Shown: piece after piece, positions 16,950 to 24,904 of the stretch
Position numbering within the stretch: the stretch's first letter is position 1
Layout of the letters: every line of letters starts with the position of its first letter
Assembly: GCA_012727745.1 (NCBI GenBank)
Contig: JAAYGJ010000266.1
Location: 1-44,048, forward strand
Length of the DNA stretch: 44,048 nucleotides
Direction of reading: 5' to 3'
Origin: Clostridia bacterium
Lineage (GTDB): Bacteria > Bacillota > DSM-521 > Neomoorellales > Neomoorellaceae
Made by a program: the position numbers and the translations under genes
The notes under the pieces: model-generated
The model's database searches: none
What the model was told of the DNA's origin: nothing
The model's input: the letters and a program-made list of their open reading frames with translations, nothing else

Positions 16950-18710
16950 ATGGCTTTCGATGGTATTTTCCTCGCTGCCATTAGGGAAGAATTAACAGAG
17001 CTGATAGGCAGTCGCGTTGACCGCATTTTTCAACCGGAAAAAGAAACCCTGATCTTGCACCTGCGCAAGGCCCGGGAAACCAAAAAACTATTGCTCTGCA
17101 GTTTGCCCGACCAGGCCCGGGTGCACCTGACAGCAGGAGGTTTTACCAACCCTCCCAGCCCGCCCCTATTTTGTATGGTACTCCGCAAGCACCTGGAGGG
17201 TAGCTTCCTGGCAGCTATCGAGCAACCCGGCCTGGAACGGGTCCTGAAGCTGCACTTTAATACTGCCGACGAGCTGGGCCGCCCGACAACGCGGTTGCTG
17301 GTAGTTGAAATTATGGGCAAACACTCGAATATTATTCTACTAAAACCGGACGGTGAAATTGTTGACGCCAGCCGCCGTTACACCCATGCTGTCAGCCGCC
17401 ACCGCGAAGTCCTGCCCGGACGCCCTTATATCCCTCCCCCGCCCCAGGAAAAAGCCGACCCCAGACAAATGGATGACGAGGCTTTCTGCAACTATCTCCT
17501 GAGCAGCAGCCTCAACCTGCCCCTGCAACGGTTACTGGTGCAAAAGCTAAGCGGTATCGGCCCGCAAACTGCCGCTGAAATCCTGCACCGGGCGGCTTTG
17601 CCGGTAGAAACAACCCTGAACGATTGCGGCCAATACGAATTAACCCGCCTCTGGCAGGCCCTTCAAGAAATACTGGCAGCGACGGCAGCCCCTGCCTCGC
17701 AGGCAGTAGTTGTCAGAAACAAAGAACAACAGCCCCTGGCTTTTGCCGCTTTTGATTTATACCAGTACCAGGATCTACCACGGGAGTACTACGAGGGGCC
17801 TTCAAAAGCCTGTGATAATTTCTTTGCTGCCCGCCGCGAGGCGCAGATCCTGGCAGGAATGCGGCTCAGTTTAGAACATACCCTGCAGAGAGAACTAAAA
17901 CGCTGCCGTAAAAAAGAAAGCTTACAGGCAGCAACTGTGGCTGAAGCCAGCGGAGCCGAAGCCTGGCGCCTGGCCGGCGAACTGATTACCGCCAATATTT
18001 ACCGGCTGACCAGGGGGCAGGACAGCTTTACAGCCATTAACTTTTATGACCCGGAAAACAAGCCGATTACCATCAAACTGGACCCTGCTTTGAGTCCGGC
18101 AGAAAATGCCCGCATTTATTTCAATCGCTATAATAAAGCCAAAAATGCCGCCCGTCTGGCCAGAGAACAGCTTGAAAAAACCCGCGAAGAAATCGCCTAC
18201 CTGGAAAGCATCAACCAAGCCCTGTCAATAGCAGTAGATAAGTACGACCTGGTAGAAATCCAACGGGAACTGCGCCGGGCCGGTTACCTGCCAGAACCCA
18301 GAAGCAAACAACAAGCCGGCCGAAAAGCAAAACAAAAAGAGGCTCTCCGGCAGTCCCTACCCCTCGAATTTACCTCCCCTGACGGTTTTAAAATACTGGT
18401 AGGTAAAAACAACCGCCAAAATGACTGGCTAACCCTGAGGCAGGCCGCCGACAGCGACCTCTGGTTGCATGCCAAAGATATTCCCGGCTCTCACGTAATT
18501 ATCAAGACTGAAGGCCGGCAGGTATCTGCCGCTACCCTGGAGATGGCAGCCCGGCTGGCGGCCCGCTACAGCAGCGCCCGCCAGTCCAGCCGGGTGCCAG
18601 TAGACTATACTCTGGTAAAACACGTCCGTAAACCCGCCGGGGCCAAACCCGGCAGAGTAATCTATGACCACCAGCGCACAGTTTATGTAACTCCCATCGA
18701 AATTACTTAA
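16950..18710 (+). CDS. rqcH: Rqc2 homologue RqcH (NFACT family)
   Basis: RqcH (FbpA/YloA) binds split 50S subunits carrying stalled peptidyl-tRNA and directs alanine tailing for degradation. The 586-residue protein has the NFACT-N domain from residue 4 (DGIFLAAIREEL), a helix-hairpin-helix segment near 195-215 (LSGIGPQTAAEI), a long coiled coil (about 290-440) and the C-terminal NFACT-R domain (FKILVGKNNRQND...LWLHAKDIPGSHVII). The Asp-Arg pair that is critical in B. subtilis RqcH (D97/R98) reads Glu-Arg here (E96/R97). It is the only + strand gene in the right-hand part, and its stop overlaps the convergent pyrF stop. AAGGAG lies before the ATG at 16950. The 257 bases between the ATPase and this start hold no gene I can support. 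Confidence 0.93.
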   Translation: MAFDGIFLAAIREELTELIGSRVDRIFQPEKETLILHLRKARETKKLLLCSLPDQARVHLTAGGFTNPPSPPLFCMVLRKHLEGSFLAAIEQPGLERVLKLHFNTADELGRPTTRLLVVEIMGKHSNIILLKPDGEIVDASRRYTHAVSRHREVLPGRPYIPPPPQEKADPRQMDDEAFCNYLLSSSLNLPLQRLLVQKLSGIGPQTAAEILHRAALPVETTLNDCGQYELTRLWQALQEILAATAAPASQAVVVRNKEQQPLAFAAFDLYQYQDLPREYYEGPSKACDNFFAARREAQILAGMRLSLEHTLQRELKRCRKKESLQAATVAEASGAEAWRLAGELITANIYRLTRGQDSFTAINFYDPENKPITIKLDPALSPAENARIYFNRYNKAKNAARLAREQLEKTREEIAYLESINQALSIAVDKYDLVEIQRELRRAGYLPEPRSKQQAGRKAKQKEALRQSLPLEFTSPDGFKILVGKNNRQNDWLTLRQAADSDLWLHAKDIPGSHVIIKTEGRQVSAATLEMAARLAARYSSARQSSRVPVDYTLVKHVRKPAGAKPGRVIYDHQRTVYVTPIEIT

Positions 18711-19432
18711 CGGGATGTTAAATCCATCTCAGCTGCAATCGCCCGGGCGGCAGCGACCGGATCAGGAGAAGCAGTAATAGGACGGCCGATGACCAGGTAA
18801 TCGCTCCCCTCAGCCAGGGCCTCGGCTGGGGTCATCACCCGGCGCTGGTCGCCCAGGGCAGCCCCCGCCGGACGCACTCCCGGGGTAACAATAATAAAAT
18901 CGGAGCCACAAGCCTTACGAATGGCCTTGATCTCCCGAGGTGAAGCAACTACCCCGTCAAGGCCGCAGTCCTGGGCCAGCCGCGCCCAGTGAACTACCTG
19001 CTCCTCTAGCTCCCGTTCAATGCCAACCTCGCTACGCAAAGCTGCCCCATCCAGGCTGGTCAATACAGTTATGGCCAGCAGCAGCGGCGCTCGACATCCA
19101 GCTTTAGCGGCCTCTTCCCGCACAGCCCCTGCTGCTGCTGTTAACATGGCCCTGCCACCGGCCGCATGGACATCAAGAATGTCTACCCCCTGGCGTACCA
19201 GGGCTCGCGCTGCTCCGGCCACCGTATTGGGAATGTCATGCAGTTTCAGGTCGGCAAAAACCTTACCTCCATGCTGCTTAACCATAGCAATAGCAGCCGG
19301 ACCGGCAGCACTGTAAAACTCCAGGCCCACCTTAAAAAAGCCAACATGCGTAGCAAGGCTCTTTACCAATCGTTCACCGGCGCTTAAATCAGGTACGTCC
19401 AGGGCAACAATAATTTTCTCTTTTGCTGGCAT
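18707..19432 (-). CDS. pyrF: Orotidine 5'-phosphate decarboxylase
   Basis: PyrF converts OMP to UMP, the last step of pyrimidine nucleotide synthesis. Family marks are IIVALDVPDLSAGERLV at the start, KVGLEF, the catalytic FADLKLHDIPNTV near residue 60, and VTPGVRPAG and DYLVIGRPIT near the end. The length (241) is normal for the type 1 enzyme. GAGGAGTG precedes the ATG. It is separated from other pyrimidine genes and shares four bases of 3' end with the convergent rqcH gene. Confidence 0.96.
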   Translation of the reverse strand: MPAKEKIIVALDVPDLSAGERLVKSLATHVGFFKVGLEFYSAAGPAAIAMVKQHGGKVFADLKLHDIPNTVAGAARALVRQGVDILDVHAAGGRAMLTAAAGAVREEAAKAGCRAPLLLAITVLTSLDGAALRSEVGIERELEEQVVHWARLAQDCGLDGVVASPREIKAIRKACGSDFIIVTPGVRPAGAALGDQRRVMTPAEALAEGSDYLVIGRPITASPDPVAAARAIAAEMDLTSR

Positions 19433-19528
19433 AACTTATCACTCCTCGCTTAATTTAAAGAATATACTCCTGCTCACGGCCTGCGCTTGCAAGCCCCTGA
19501 TAGTCATCTGTACTAAAGATACTACTAC

Positions 19529-20299
19529 CTAACCAGTCAGGCGCCGGCGCAAAAGGTAGAGAGGCGGGTAGAAAAAGATGGCTATAAAGCCCAGCAACCA
19601 GGCCACATGAATAAGCAGGGCTAGGCTGCATTGACCCAGGACCAGAGGGCGTATTATCTCCACAACATGGTAGAGGGGTATTATCCAGGCCAGCCGCTGA
19701 GCGAATAATGGCAAAGTATCCAGGGGGAAAAATATGCCGGCAAAAAGAAACATTGGCGTAATAATCAGGGTGAAAAAATAGCTAAAAGTATCAATCTTGG
19801 GTACCAGCCCGGTCCAGATCATCCCCAGTTCGGCAAAGACTAATCCACACAGGACCAGAACCAGGGGTACCAGCAAGGCTAGAGGGGATTGCACCAGCCC
19901 CAGCAGGAAAATCACCAGCAGGATGACCGACCCATAGAGGACACTTTTAAAAGTACCAAATATCATCTCACCTACAACTACTTCATCCAGGCTGATAGGG
20001 GTAGCTATCAGAGCATGATAGATTTTTTGATATTTCATGCGGGTAAAGCTGTCATAGGTGCACTCCGCCGCCGTAGCCCACATCGCTGATGAGGCAATCA
20101 AGCCCGGAGCCAGAAACTGAATATAATCCATACCGTCGATAGCCGGAATATATTGGCCCAAGCCATAACCCATGGCAGCCAGATACAATAAAGGTTCCAG
20201 GAAATTAAACATAATATTGGTAAGCCAGGTTTTGCGGAAAACCACAAAATTACGCCAGAAAACTTTCCAGGCCCGATAAGAAATCTGCACTTTAGTCAA
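19529..20299 (-). CDS. ABC-2 type exporter permease (NodJ-like)
   Basis: This 256-residue membrane protein has about six hydrophobic segments and the NodJ/DrrB-type features FLEPLLYLAAMGYGLG near residue 33, FLAPGLIASSAMW, and a late FLFAGIFFPLDTLP. It would pair with the ATPase encoded directly upstream, whose stop overlaps its TTG start by eight bases. ABC-2 exporters of this type move lipids, polysaccharides or drugs; the substrate here is unknown. Confidence 0.88.
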   Translation of the reverse strand: MTKVQISYRAWKVFWRNFVVFRKTWLTNIMFNFLEPLLYLAAMGYGLGQYIPAIDGMDYIQFLAPGLIASSAMWATAAECTYDSFTRMKYQKIYHALIATPISLDEVVVGEMIFGTFKSVLYGSVILLVIFLLGLVQSPLALLVPLVLVLCGLVFAELGMIWTGLVPKIDTFSYFFTLIITPMFLFAGIFFPLDTLPLFAQRLAWIIPLYHVVEIIRPLVLGQCSLALLIHVAWLLGFIAIFFYPPLYLLRRRLTG

Positions 20300-21212
20300 G
20301 GCCCCTCCCTGTGAGTTTTAAAAACACGTCCTCCAGGGTAGCCGGTCTTAATACCTGGTGGGTAAAATCCAGACCGCATTTTTGCAGTGCCCGCCATAAC
20401 TGGCGGCCCCGGTTAGTATACAGGTAGAGGGTCTGCCCAATCACCTGGGAAGCGAGAAACTCTCCATTTATACCTGCCAGCTCCTCTTTACCCCCTTCTG
20501 GCAACGGCGCCAGTTCCAGGACTTCCCGCCCCACATGCCGCTCTACCAGCTCCCGAGGAGTGCCTGTCTCCAGAATATGCCCCTGATCCATAATCACCAG
20601 CCGGTCGCACAGCTGGGCAGCCTCCTCCAGATAATGGGTAGTCAAAAGCAAAGTAACCCCGCTTTCTTTTAACTGGCGCATTTTCTCCCAGATAAGGTGA
20701 CGAGCTTCCGGGTCTAAACCGGTAGTAGGCTCGTCCAGGATTAATAGTTGCGGCCGGTTAACCAGTGCCCGGATAATCGCCAGGCGCCGCTTCATACCGC
20801 CGGAAAGGTGCTCTACTTCTACCTGCGCCTTAGTCTCCAGGCCGGCAAAGGCCAGCAGCTCCTGTACCCTTTGCGCCGCCACCCGGCGGGGAATATCAAA
20901 ATAGCTGGCATAAAGCAGCAGGTTTTCCTGTACCGTCAACTCCGGGTCAAGGTTATCTTCCTGGGGTACTACTCCCAAGCGGGCTTTAATCTGGCGGCTA
21001 TGGGAAGTCACGTCAAACCCCAACACCTCCAGGCTGCCGCCGCTAATCGGGGTAAAACAGTGGACCATCTTGATGGTAGTAGTTTTACCGGCTCCGTTAG
21101 GTCCCAGGAAGCCGAAACACTCCCCTGCCTGCACGCTAAAATCTATCCCCTTTACCGCCATAAAACCGTTATAATTTTTCACCAGCCCCCGGGCTCTGAT
21201 GACTTCAGTCAC
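20292..21212 (-). CDS. ABC exporter ATP-binding protein (NodI/DrrA type)
   Basis: The ATPase has Walker A LGPNGAGKTTTIKM, signature LSGGMKRRLAIIRAL and Walker B LLILDEPTTGLDPEARH, followed by a C-terminal extension of about 70 residues typical of the DrrA/NodI type. The open frame reaches 21383, but the domain begins at VTEVIRARGLVKNY. GTG 21212 has a G-rich ribosome site (GGGGG) nine bases upstream, so the first 57 codons are probably not translated. The product is 306 residues and pairs with the downstream permease. Confidence 0.9.
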   Translation of the reverse strand: MTEVIRARGLVKNYNGFMAVKGIDFSVQAGECFGFLGPNGAGKTTTIKMVHCFTPISGGSLEVLGFDVTSHSRQIKARLGVVPQEDNLDPELTVQENLLLYASYFDIPRRVAAQRVQELLAFAGLETKAQVEVEHLSGGMKRRLAIIRALVNRPQLLILDEPTTGLDPEARHLIWEKMRQLKESGVTLLLTTHYLEEAAQLCDRLVIMDQGHILETGTPRELVERHVGREVLELAPLPEGGKEELAGINGEFLASQVIGQTLYLYTNRGRQLWRALQKCGLDFTHQVLRPATLEDVFLKLTGRGLD

Positions 21213-21234
21213 TGCTAAATGCCCCCATAGAAAT

Positions 21235-21253
21235 ACCCCGGCTATAGCGGGGT
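21235..21253 (-). terminator. Short GC-rich hairpin between the coiled-coil gene and the ABC exporter
   Basis: ACCCCG...CGGGGT arms with one bulge enclose TATA. On the - strand it is followed by ATTTCTAT, and on the + strand by TTTAGAACTTTTT. It lies 60 bases after the 21314 stop and just ahead of the ATPase start, so it could end the coiled-coil gene transcript or act on ATPase translation. Confidence 0.4.
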
Positions 21254-21313
21254 TTAGAACTTTTTGCTTATTATACGCTTTTGTAGCAGCTAAAACAAGC
21301 ATAATGTTGCGGA

Positions 21314-22723
21314 CTAATAACGGCCGTATTTTTTGCTTTTGGTCCGGGGTTTTTCCCGGGGTTTTAGGCCAAACAGAGAGCACAGGCGTAAGACCAGGCG
21401 CACCGGCCAGAAAGAAAGCTGGCGCTTTAGTTCCTGGCGTTCTTTTTGCAGGTCGGACAACGACCGTTCCAGATCTTCATTGGCAATAAGGGTCGTCTGC
21501 AGGCGGTATTCCTGTTCCCGCAGCTGCTGTTTTAAGCGCGACTGTTCAGCCTGGGCATCGCTGACAGTCTTGTTAAGGGTACCCTGCAGCTGCATCAACC
21601 TTGTCTCCAGGTGGCTGATACGTTTCTTGCTTGTGTCCCGTTCCACCCTTAAACTTACTAGTTGTTCTTCGATCTGGATTAATTCCTGGCGCATCTCCTC
21701 CCGGCGCCGGTGCAATTTTTCCAGATCGCCCAATAAAGTTCTATTTTCCTGGCGCAAATCTTCTATTTCCCGGAGTAACCTGGCTTTTTCCTCATCCTTG
21801 CTTTCCGGCAGGCGGCTGGTACCTGCTTTACCACCGTTAATCAAACTGAACTCTTTGGCAGCAGCTTTTATTTCCCTGGTATCCAGAGAAATAGCAGCCG
21901 TTTCTGCCCCGGCGGCAACCTCCTCCCAGCTGTTTGTATCCCCCGGTTTAAATCCCGGCAATGAGAATTTAGCCTTAGTATCGGCAAACGGATTTTCTTT
22001 GTTGTCACTTTTAATGGGAAACAGTTTGTCCCAAAAATCATTCCTGGGAAGCAACGGGGCCGGTTTTGCCAGGGGCAGGGTTGAGCTAACAAACAGCTCT
22101 GTTTCTTTAGATCCTGGGACGCTGCCTCCCTTGCCTTCTGACTGCTGCAACGCTGCCTGCGATTGACCGTTGCTGCCGGCTTCAGATTCTGCTTTGCCTT
22201 TAGCCCTGGATACAGCTGAAGCAGCAACCTCTTGTATTGCAGCCGACCCTGCCGGCCGTTCTTCCGGTTCAATGTACGCCCAGTGGATCAGGCCCCAGCG
22301 GCCGTCTTTGAGCCGTAAGAAGCGGCCGTCAGTGACCAGTTTCTGTTCCCCAGGCAGTTCTGCCTTGCCTGTTTCCTTCAGCTTCTGGTTGATATCACTT
22401 AACCTCATTGCATCCCCATTAGCCTGCAAAATCCTGTGGGCGGCATCGTTTTCCTTAAGGCCATCCAGGCGCAGGCACCAGAGACCTTTACCTTCACTGC
22501 GAAAAGAAGGATTTTTAGTCAAACAACGGTTGAGATTCTTTTGGACTTTAGTCGGTGTTTGGTTAACCAGCAAAGCCTGAGCTTCCCGGAGCAATTCGTC
22601 CACTGACTGGGGCGAATATTCAAACAATCTTTGCTTGAGAATGTCGGTAAGGGAGTCTAGTTTACCCGTTACCTTTACTTTGGCTATTTTGGGCGTCGGG
22701 ATATTTTTAGTTTTTTTAGCCAC
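21314..22723 (-). CDS. Winged-helix-like and coiled-coil protein of unknown function
   Basis: I do not recognise this 469-residue protein as a named family. By eye it has two consecutive winged-helix-like units (about residues 22-87 and 88-148), each ending in the aromatic pattern seen in HARE-HTH domains (GKGLWCLRL and RFLRLKDGRWGLIHW). A low-complexity, charged and Ala/Ser/Gly-rich linker follows (about 150-315), then a long Glu/Arg/Leu-rich coiled coil (about 318-435). The tail is short, hydrophobic and basic, with an amphipathic segment (SFWPVRLVLRLCSLFG). GTG 22723 is preceded by GAGGTG at good spacing, whereas a GTG at 22732 overlaps that site. The layout suggests a DNA-binding, self-associating, perhaps membrane-associated protein. 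Confidence 0.75.
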   Translation of the reverse strand: MAKKTKNIPTPKIAKVKVTGKLDSLTDILKQRLFEYSPQSVDELLREAQALLVNQTPTKVQKNLNRCLTKNPSFRSEGKGLWCLRLDGLKENDAAHRILQANGDAMRLSDINQKLKETGKAELPGEQKLVTDGRFLRLKDGRWGLIHWAYIEPEERPAGSAAIQEVAASAVSRAKGKAESEAGSNGQSQAALQQSEGKGGSVPGSKETELFVSSTLPLAKPAPLLPRNDFWDKLFPIKSDNKENPFADTKAKFSLPGFKPGDTNSWEEVAAGAETAAISLDTREIKAAAKEFSLINGGKAGTSRLPESKDEEKARLLREIEDLRQENRTLLGDLEKLHRRREEMRQELIQIEEQLVSLRVERDTSKKRISHLETRLMQLQGTLNKTVSDAQAEQSRLKQQLREQEYRLQTTLIANEDLERSLSDLQKERQELKRQLSFWPVRLVLRLCSLFGLKPREKPRTKSKKYGRY

Positions 22724-22835
22724 AGGGCCCACCTCTTTCGAAAGTTTTAGACATCATAGTGCCATTTATTTCCATGAGGTATTAGACACCCGGGCCTATT
22801 TTTCCTTCCGAAAAAATGGGAATTTATGTCATATT

Positions 22836-23762
22836 TTAGTAATTCGCAAACACTACCCATAGCGGGATGGTTAACATTGATAAAAGGGTACTAACGGCCA
22901 CTGAATCAGAAAGGAGTTTGTATTCACTGTTGTATTTACGGGCCATTGCCGCCGGAACTGCTGCTGTTGGCATTGCCATTTGCATAATTATTACCAGGCG
23001 CACAGCTCTTTCAAGACCGGGCAACAGTGATAGTAGCCCCAGCGTTAATAAGGGAAAAATTAGCAACCTCAGCCCCGCAACAAAGTATACTATCTTATTA
23101 ATGAATATTGACTTAAGGGGTGATTCTGCCAGCATGGAACCTATCAGGAACAGAGCCATAGGTATGGTTGCTTGCCCCAGTCCCTCCAGCGGTCGAAAAA
23201 TAAGCTCTGGTATTCGAATATGTAGCAAAGCCAGCACAAAGCCGAAAATAATTGCCTGAGAATTAATATTAAAAATCTGGCGCCAGTCTAAACGGCGCTG
23301 CTGCTTACCTTGAGCCAACCACACGCCTAAAGTAAACATTAACAGATTATGGCTCAAATTAAACATAGCTGCATAAAATACTCCCAAAGGACCCAGCAGA
23401 ATATAAGCTACCGGGAAACCCAGGTAACCGACATTGGCAAAAGTCGTTGCCAGGCTGAATGATGGCCTTTTCTGTTGTGGTAAATGGAGCAAGGTACCAA
23501 ACACTATACTACAAGCATAAAAAAACAGTACCAGGCCAAAGGAAATAAGCAAGATAGTCCAGGCATTAGCAAGCTGCTGGTCAGAAACCTCAATTGTCAT
23601 AGAGGTAATGGTAAGGGCCGGCATGGTAAAAATAAAAATAACGTCAGATAAAACTTTGTCACCCTCGGCAGTAATTATCTTTTTTTTACGTCCAAGGTAT
23701 CCCAGAAAAACATAAACAAATAGGGTTGACACTTGCGCAGCTACTGAAAAAAAATTGTCCAC
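22836..23762 (-). CDS. AEC family transporter (auxin efflux carrier-like)
   Basis: This is a membrane carrier of the AEC family with about ten hydrophobic segments. The N-terminus (VYVFLGYLGRKKKIITAEG and FIFTMPALTITSM) and the C-terminal QMAMPTAAVPAAMARKY are family features. Bacterial members carry organic acids such as malate, or are uncharacterised. The frame extends to 23792, but TTGGAGGAA nine bases before GTG 23762 marks the likely start (308 residues). It lies 60 bases downstream of the methyltransferase gene. Confidence 0.87.
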   Translation of the reverse strand: MDNFFSVAAQVSTLFVYVFLGYLGRKKKIITAEGDKVLSDVIFIFTMPALTITSMTIEVSDQQLANAWTILLISFGLVLFFYACSIVFGTLLHLPQQKRPSFSLATTFANVGYLGFPVAYILLGPLGVFYAAMFNLSHNLLMFTLGVWLAQGKQQRRLDWRQIFNINSQAIIFGFVLALLHIRIPELIFRPLEGLGQATIPMALFLIGSMLAESPLKSIFINKIVYFVAGLRLLIFPLLTLGLLSLLPGLERAVRLVIIMQMAMPTAAVPAAMARKYNSEYKLLSDSVAVSTLLSMLTIPLWVVFANY

Positions 23763-23822
23763 AGCCCGGTTCCTCCAATTTTTCGCGTACAAACTTGTCC
23801 AAGTTGAACTGCCGGGAGAAGG

Positions 23823-24674
23823 CTATTCTTTTCTTAAAATCAGGACATTCTGATGGGTAATATTGGGCACAAAAACTGACTTTACCGCATAAGGTTTTAA
23901 ACGTCGGCGGGTAGCCTTGTTAGACCAGATTCTTATTCCTTTGAACTTAAAACCAATCTGGCGCATAGCTTCAGCTACCATAAATCCCAAAGGAATATAT
24001 TCTCCCTGCTGGTAACGATCGCCCACCAGCATAACCAGATAGCGCAGGGGCTGCAAAACGCGCCAGATTTCCCGGCCTATTTCCTGCAGGCGCAATAAAA
24101 AGCTTTCCAGGTCGGGAGCCTGGCCCAAATCCTCGCTCTGATAAGAGTCTGTCATATTAAAATTTGTCTCTTCCCGGAAACCGCCAGCCCCGTGGTTAAT
24201 GCCATAAGGGGGATCAGTAATAACTGCAGCCACCGTTTCAGAGGGTACCTCTTTTAAAAGCGCCAGGCAATCACCCTGGTACATTTGTCCATTTATTGCT
24301 TGGCCGGTATCTTTCGCCTGGCTACGGCGACAGAAAGCACCCTCTGCCAGCACAAACTCGCGTTTTATCGTTTCATATATTTCAACCCACCGGGGGTTCA
24401 GCTCAAAACCCACACAGGGCCGGCCAACCAGCGCTGCACCCAGCAGGGTCCCGCCTACGCCGGCAAAAGGGTCCAACACCAGTTCGCCTTTTTTGGTGAA
24501 AAAAGTAATTATTTCTGCCATTACCTCCGGCGGTTTCATGGCTCCGTGCTGCTTACGCAACTGGTGGGTAGCATCGGGAGGGTAAGAGGTAATATATAAA
24601 GTGTCGGTCCAGTACAGCCACTGGCGACCATCCAGATCATTAAGACGGTTTTTAAGTTTAGCCGCCACCGCCAT
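23823..24674 (-). CDS. Orphan site-specific DNA methyltransferase (N6-adenine/N4-cytosine type)
   Basis: This is an S-adenosylmethionine-dependent amino-methyltransferase. Motif I is LDPFAGVGGTLLGA near residue 67 and the catalytic motif IV is TDPPYG near residue 154, which favours adenine N6 as target. Motif I precedes motif IV, so the order is not the one of the common beta class. A substrate- or ring-related region (SYPPDATHQLRKQHGAMKPP) comes first. No restriction endonuclease gene is near. The ATG at 24674 lies inside the end of the DUF2007 gene (17-base overlap) with GAGGGGG before it, so it is co-translated with a housekeeping operon. Function could be regulatory methylation; RNA as substrate is not excluded. 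Confidence 0.85.
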   Translation of the reverse strand: MAVAAKLKNRLNDLDGRQWLYWTDTLYITSYPPDATHQLRKQHGAMKPPEVMAEIITFFTKKGELVLDPFAGVGGTLLGAALVGRPCVGFELNPRWVEIYETIKREFVLAEGAFCRRSQAKDTGQAINGQMYQGDCLALLKEVPSETVAAVITDPPYGINHGAGGFREETNFNMTDSYQSEDLGQAPDLESFLLRLQEIGREIWRVLQPLRYLVMLVGDRYQQGEYIPLGFMVAEAMRQIGFKFKGIRIWSNKATRRRLKPYAVKSVFVPNITHQNVLILRKE

Positions 24675-24897
24675 TTTCCCCCTCAGCAGCAGCTTTTAGC
24701 AGTTCTCTAGCCTGGGTAATCTGGTTTGCGGGCACCTGAATTTCCACCTGGCCCATAGGTCCCGTATTAAATATATAAACATTGCCGGTTGCCTCCCCTT
24801 TAAGGCGCACCAGAATGCCCTCCCCTTGCAACAGGCTCTGGATAAAAAGGGCTTCCAATCGCCCTTTGACAGCAATAGTTTCCCATCGTGGCAACAC
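24658..24897 (-). CDS. DUF2007 family small protein
   Basis: The 79-residue protein resembles DUF2007 (a GlnB-like fold proposed to signal): a helix LEALFIQSLLQGEGILVRL, a glycine turn, then VEIQVPANQITQARELLKAA. It ends in a Gly-rich tail (GENGGGG), which is encoded by the same bases that carry the ribosome site and start of the methyltransferase. The function of the family is unproven. It follows rluD by seven bases. Confidence 0.75.
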   Translation of the reverse strand: MLPRWETIAVKGRLEALFIQSLLQGEGILVRLKGEATGNVYIFNTGPMGQVEIQVPANQITQARELLKAAAEGENGGGG

Positions 24898-24904
24898 GTG
24901 TGTT

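Noticed and set aside
21333..22166. 277-aa frame antisense to the coiled-coil gene
   Set aside because: It is Ser/Arg/Leu-rich, as expected from the complement of a Glu/Gln/Arg-rich coiled coil; no ribosome site and no domain.
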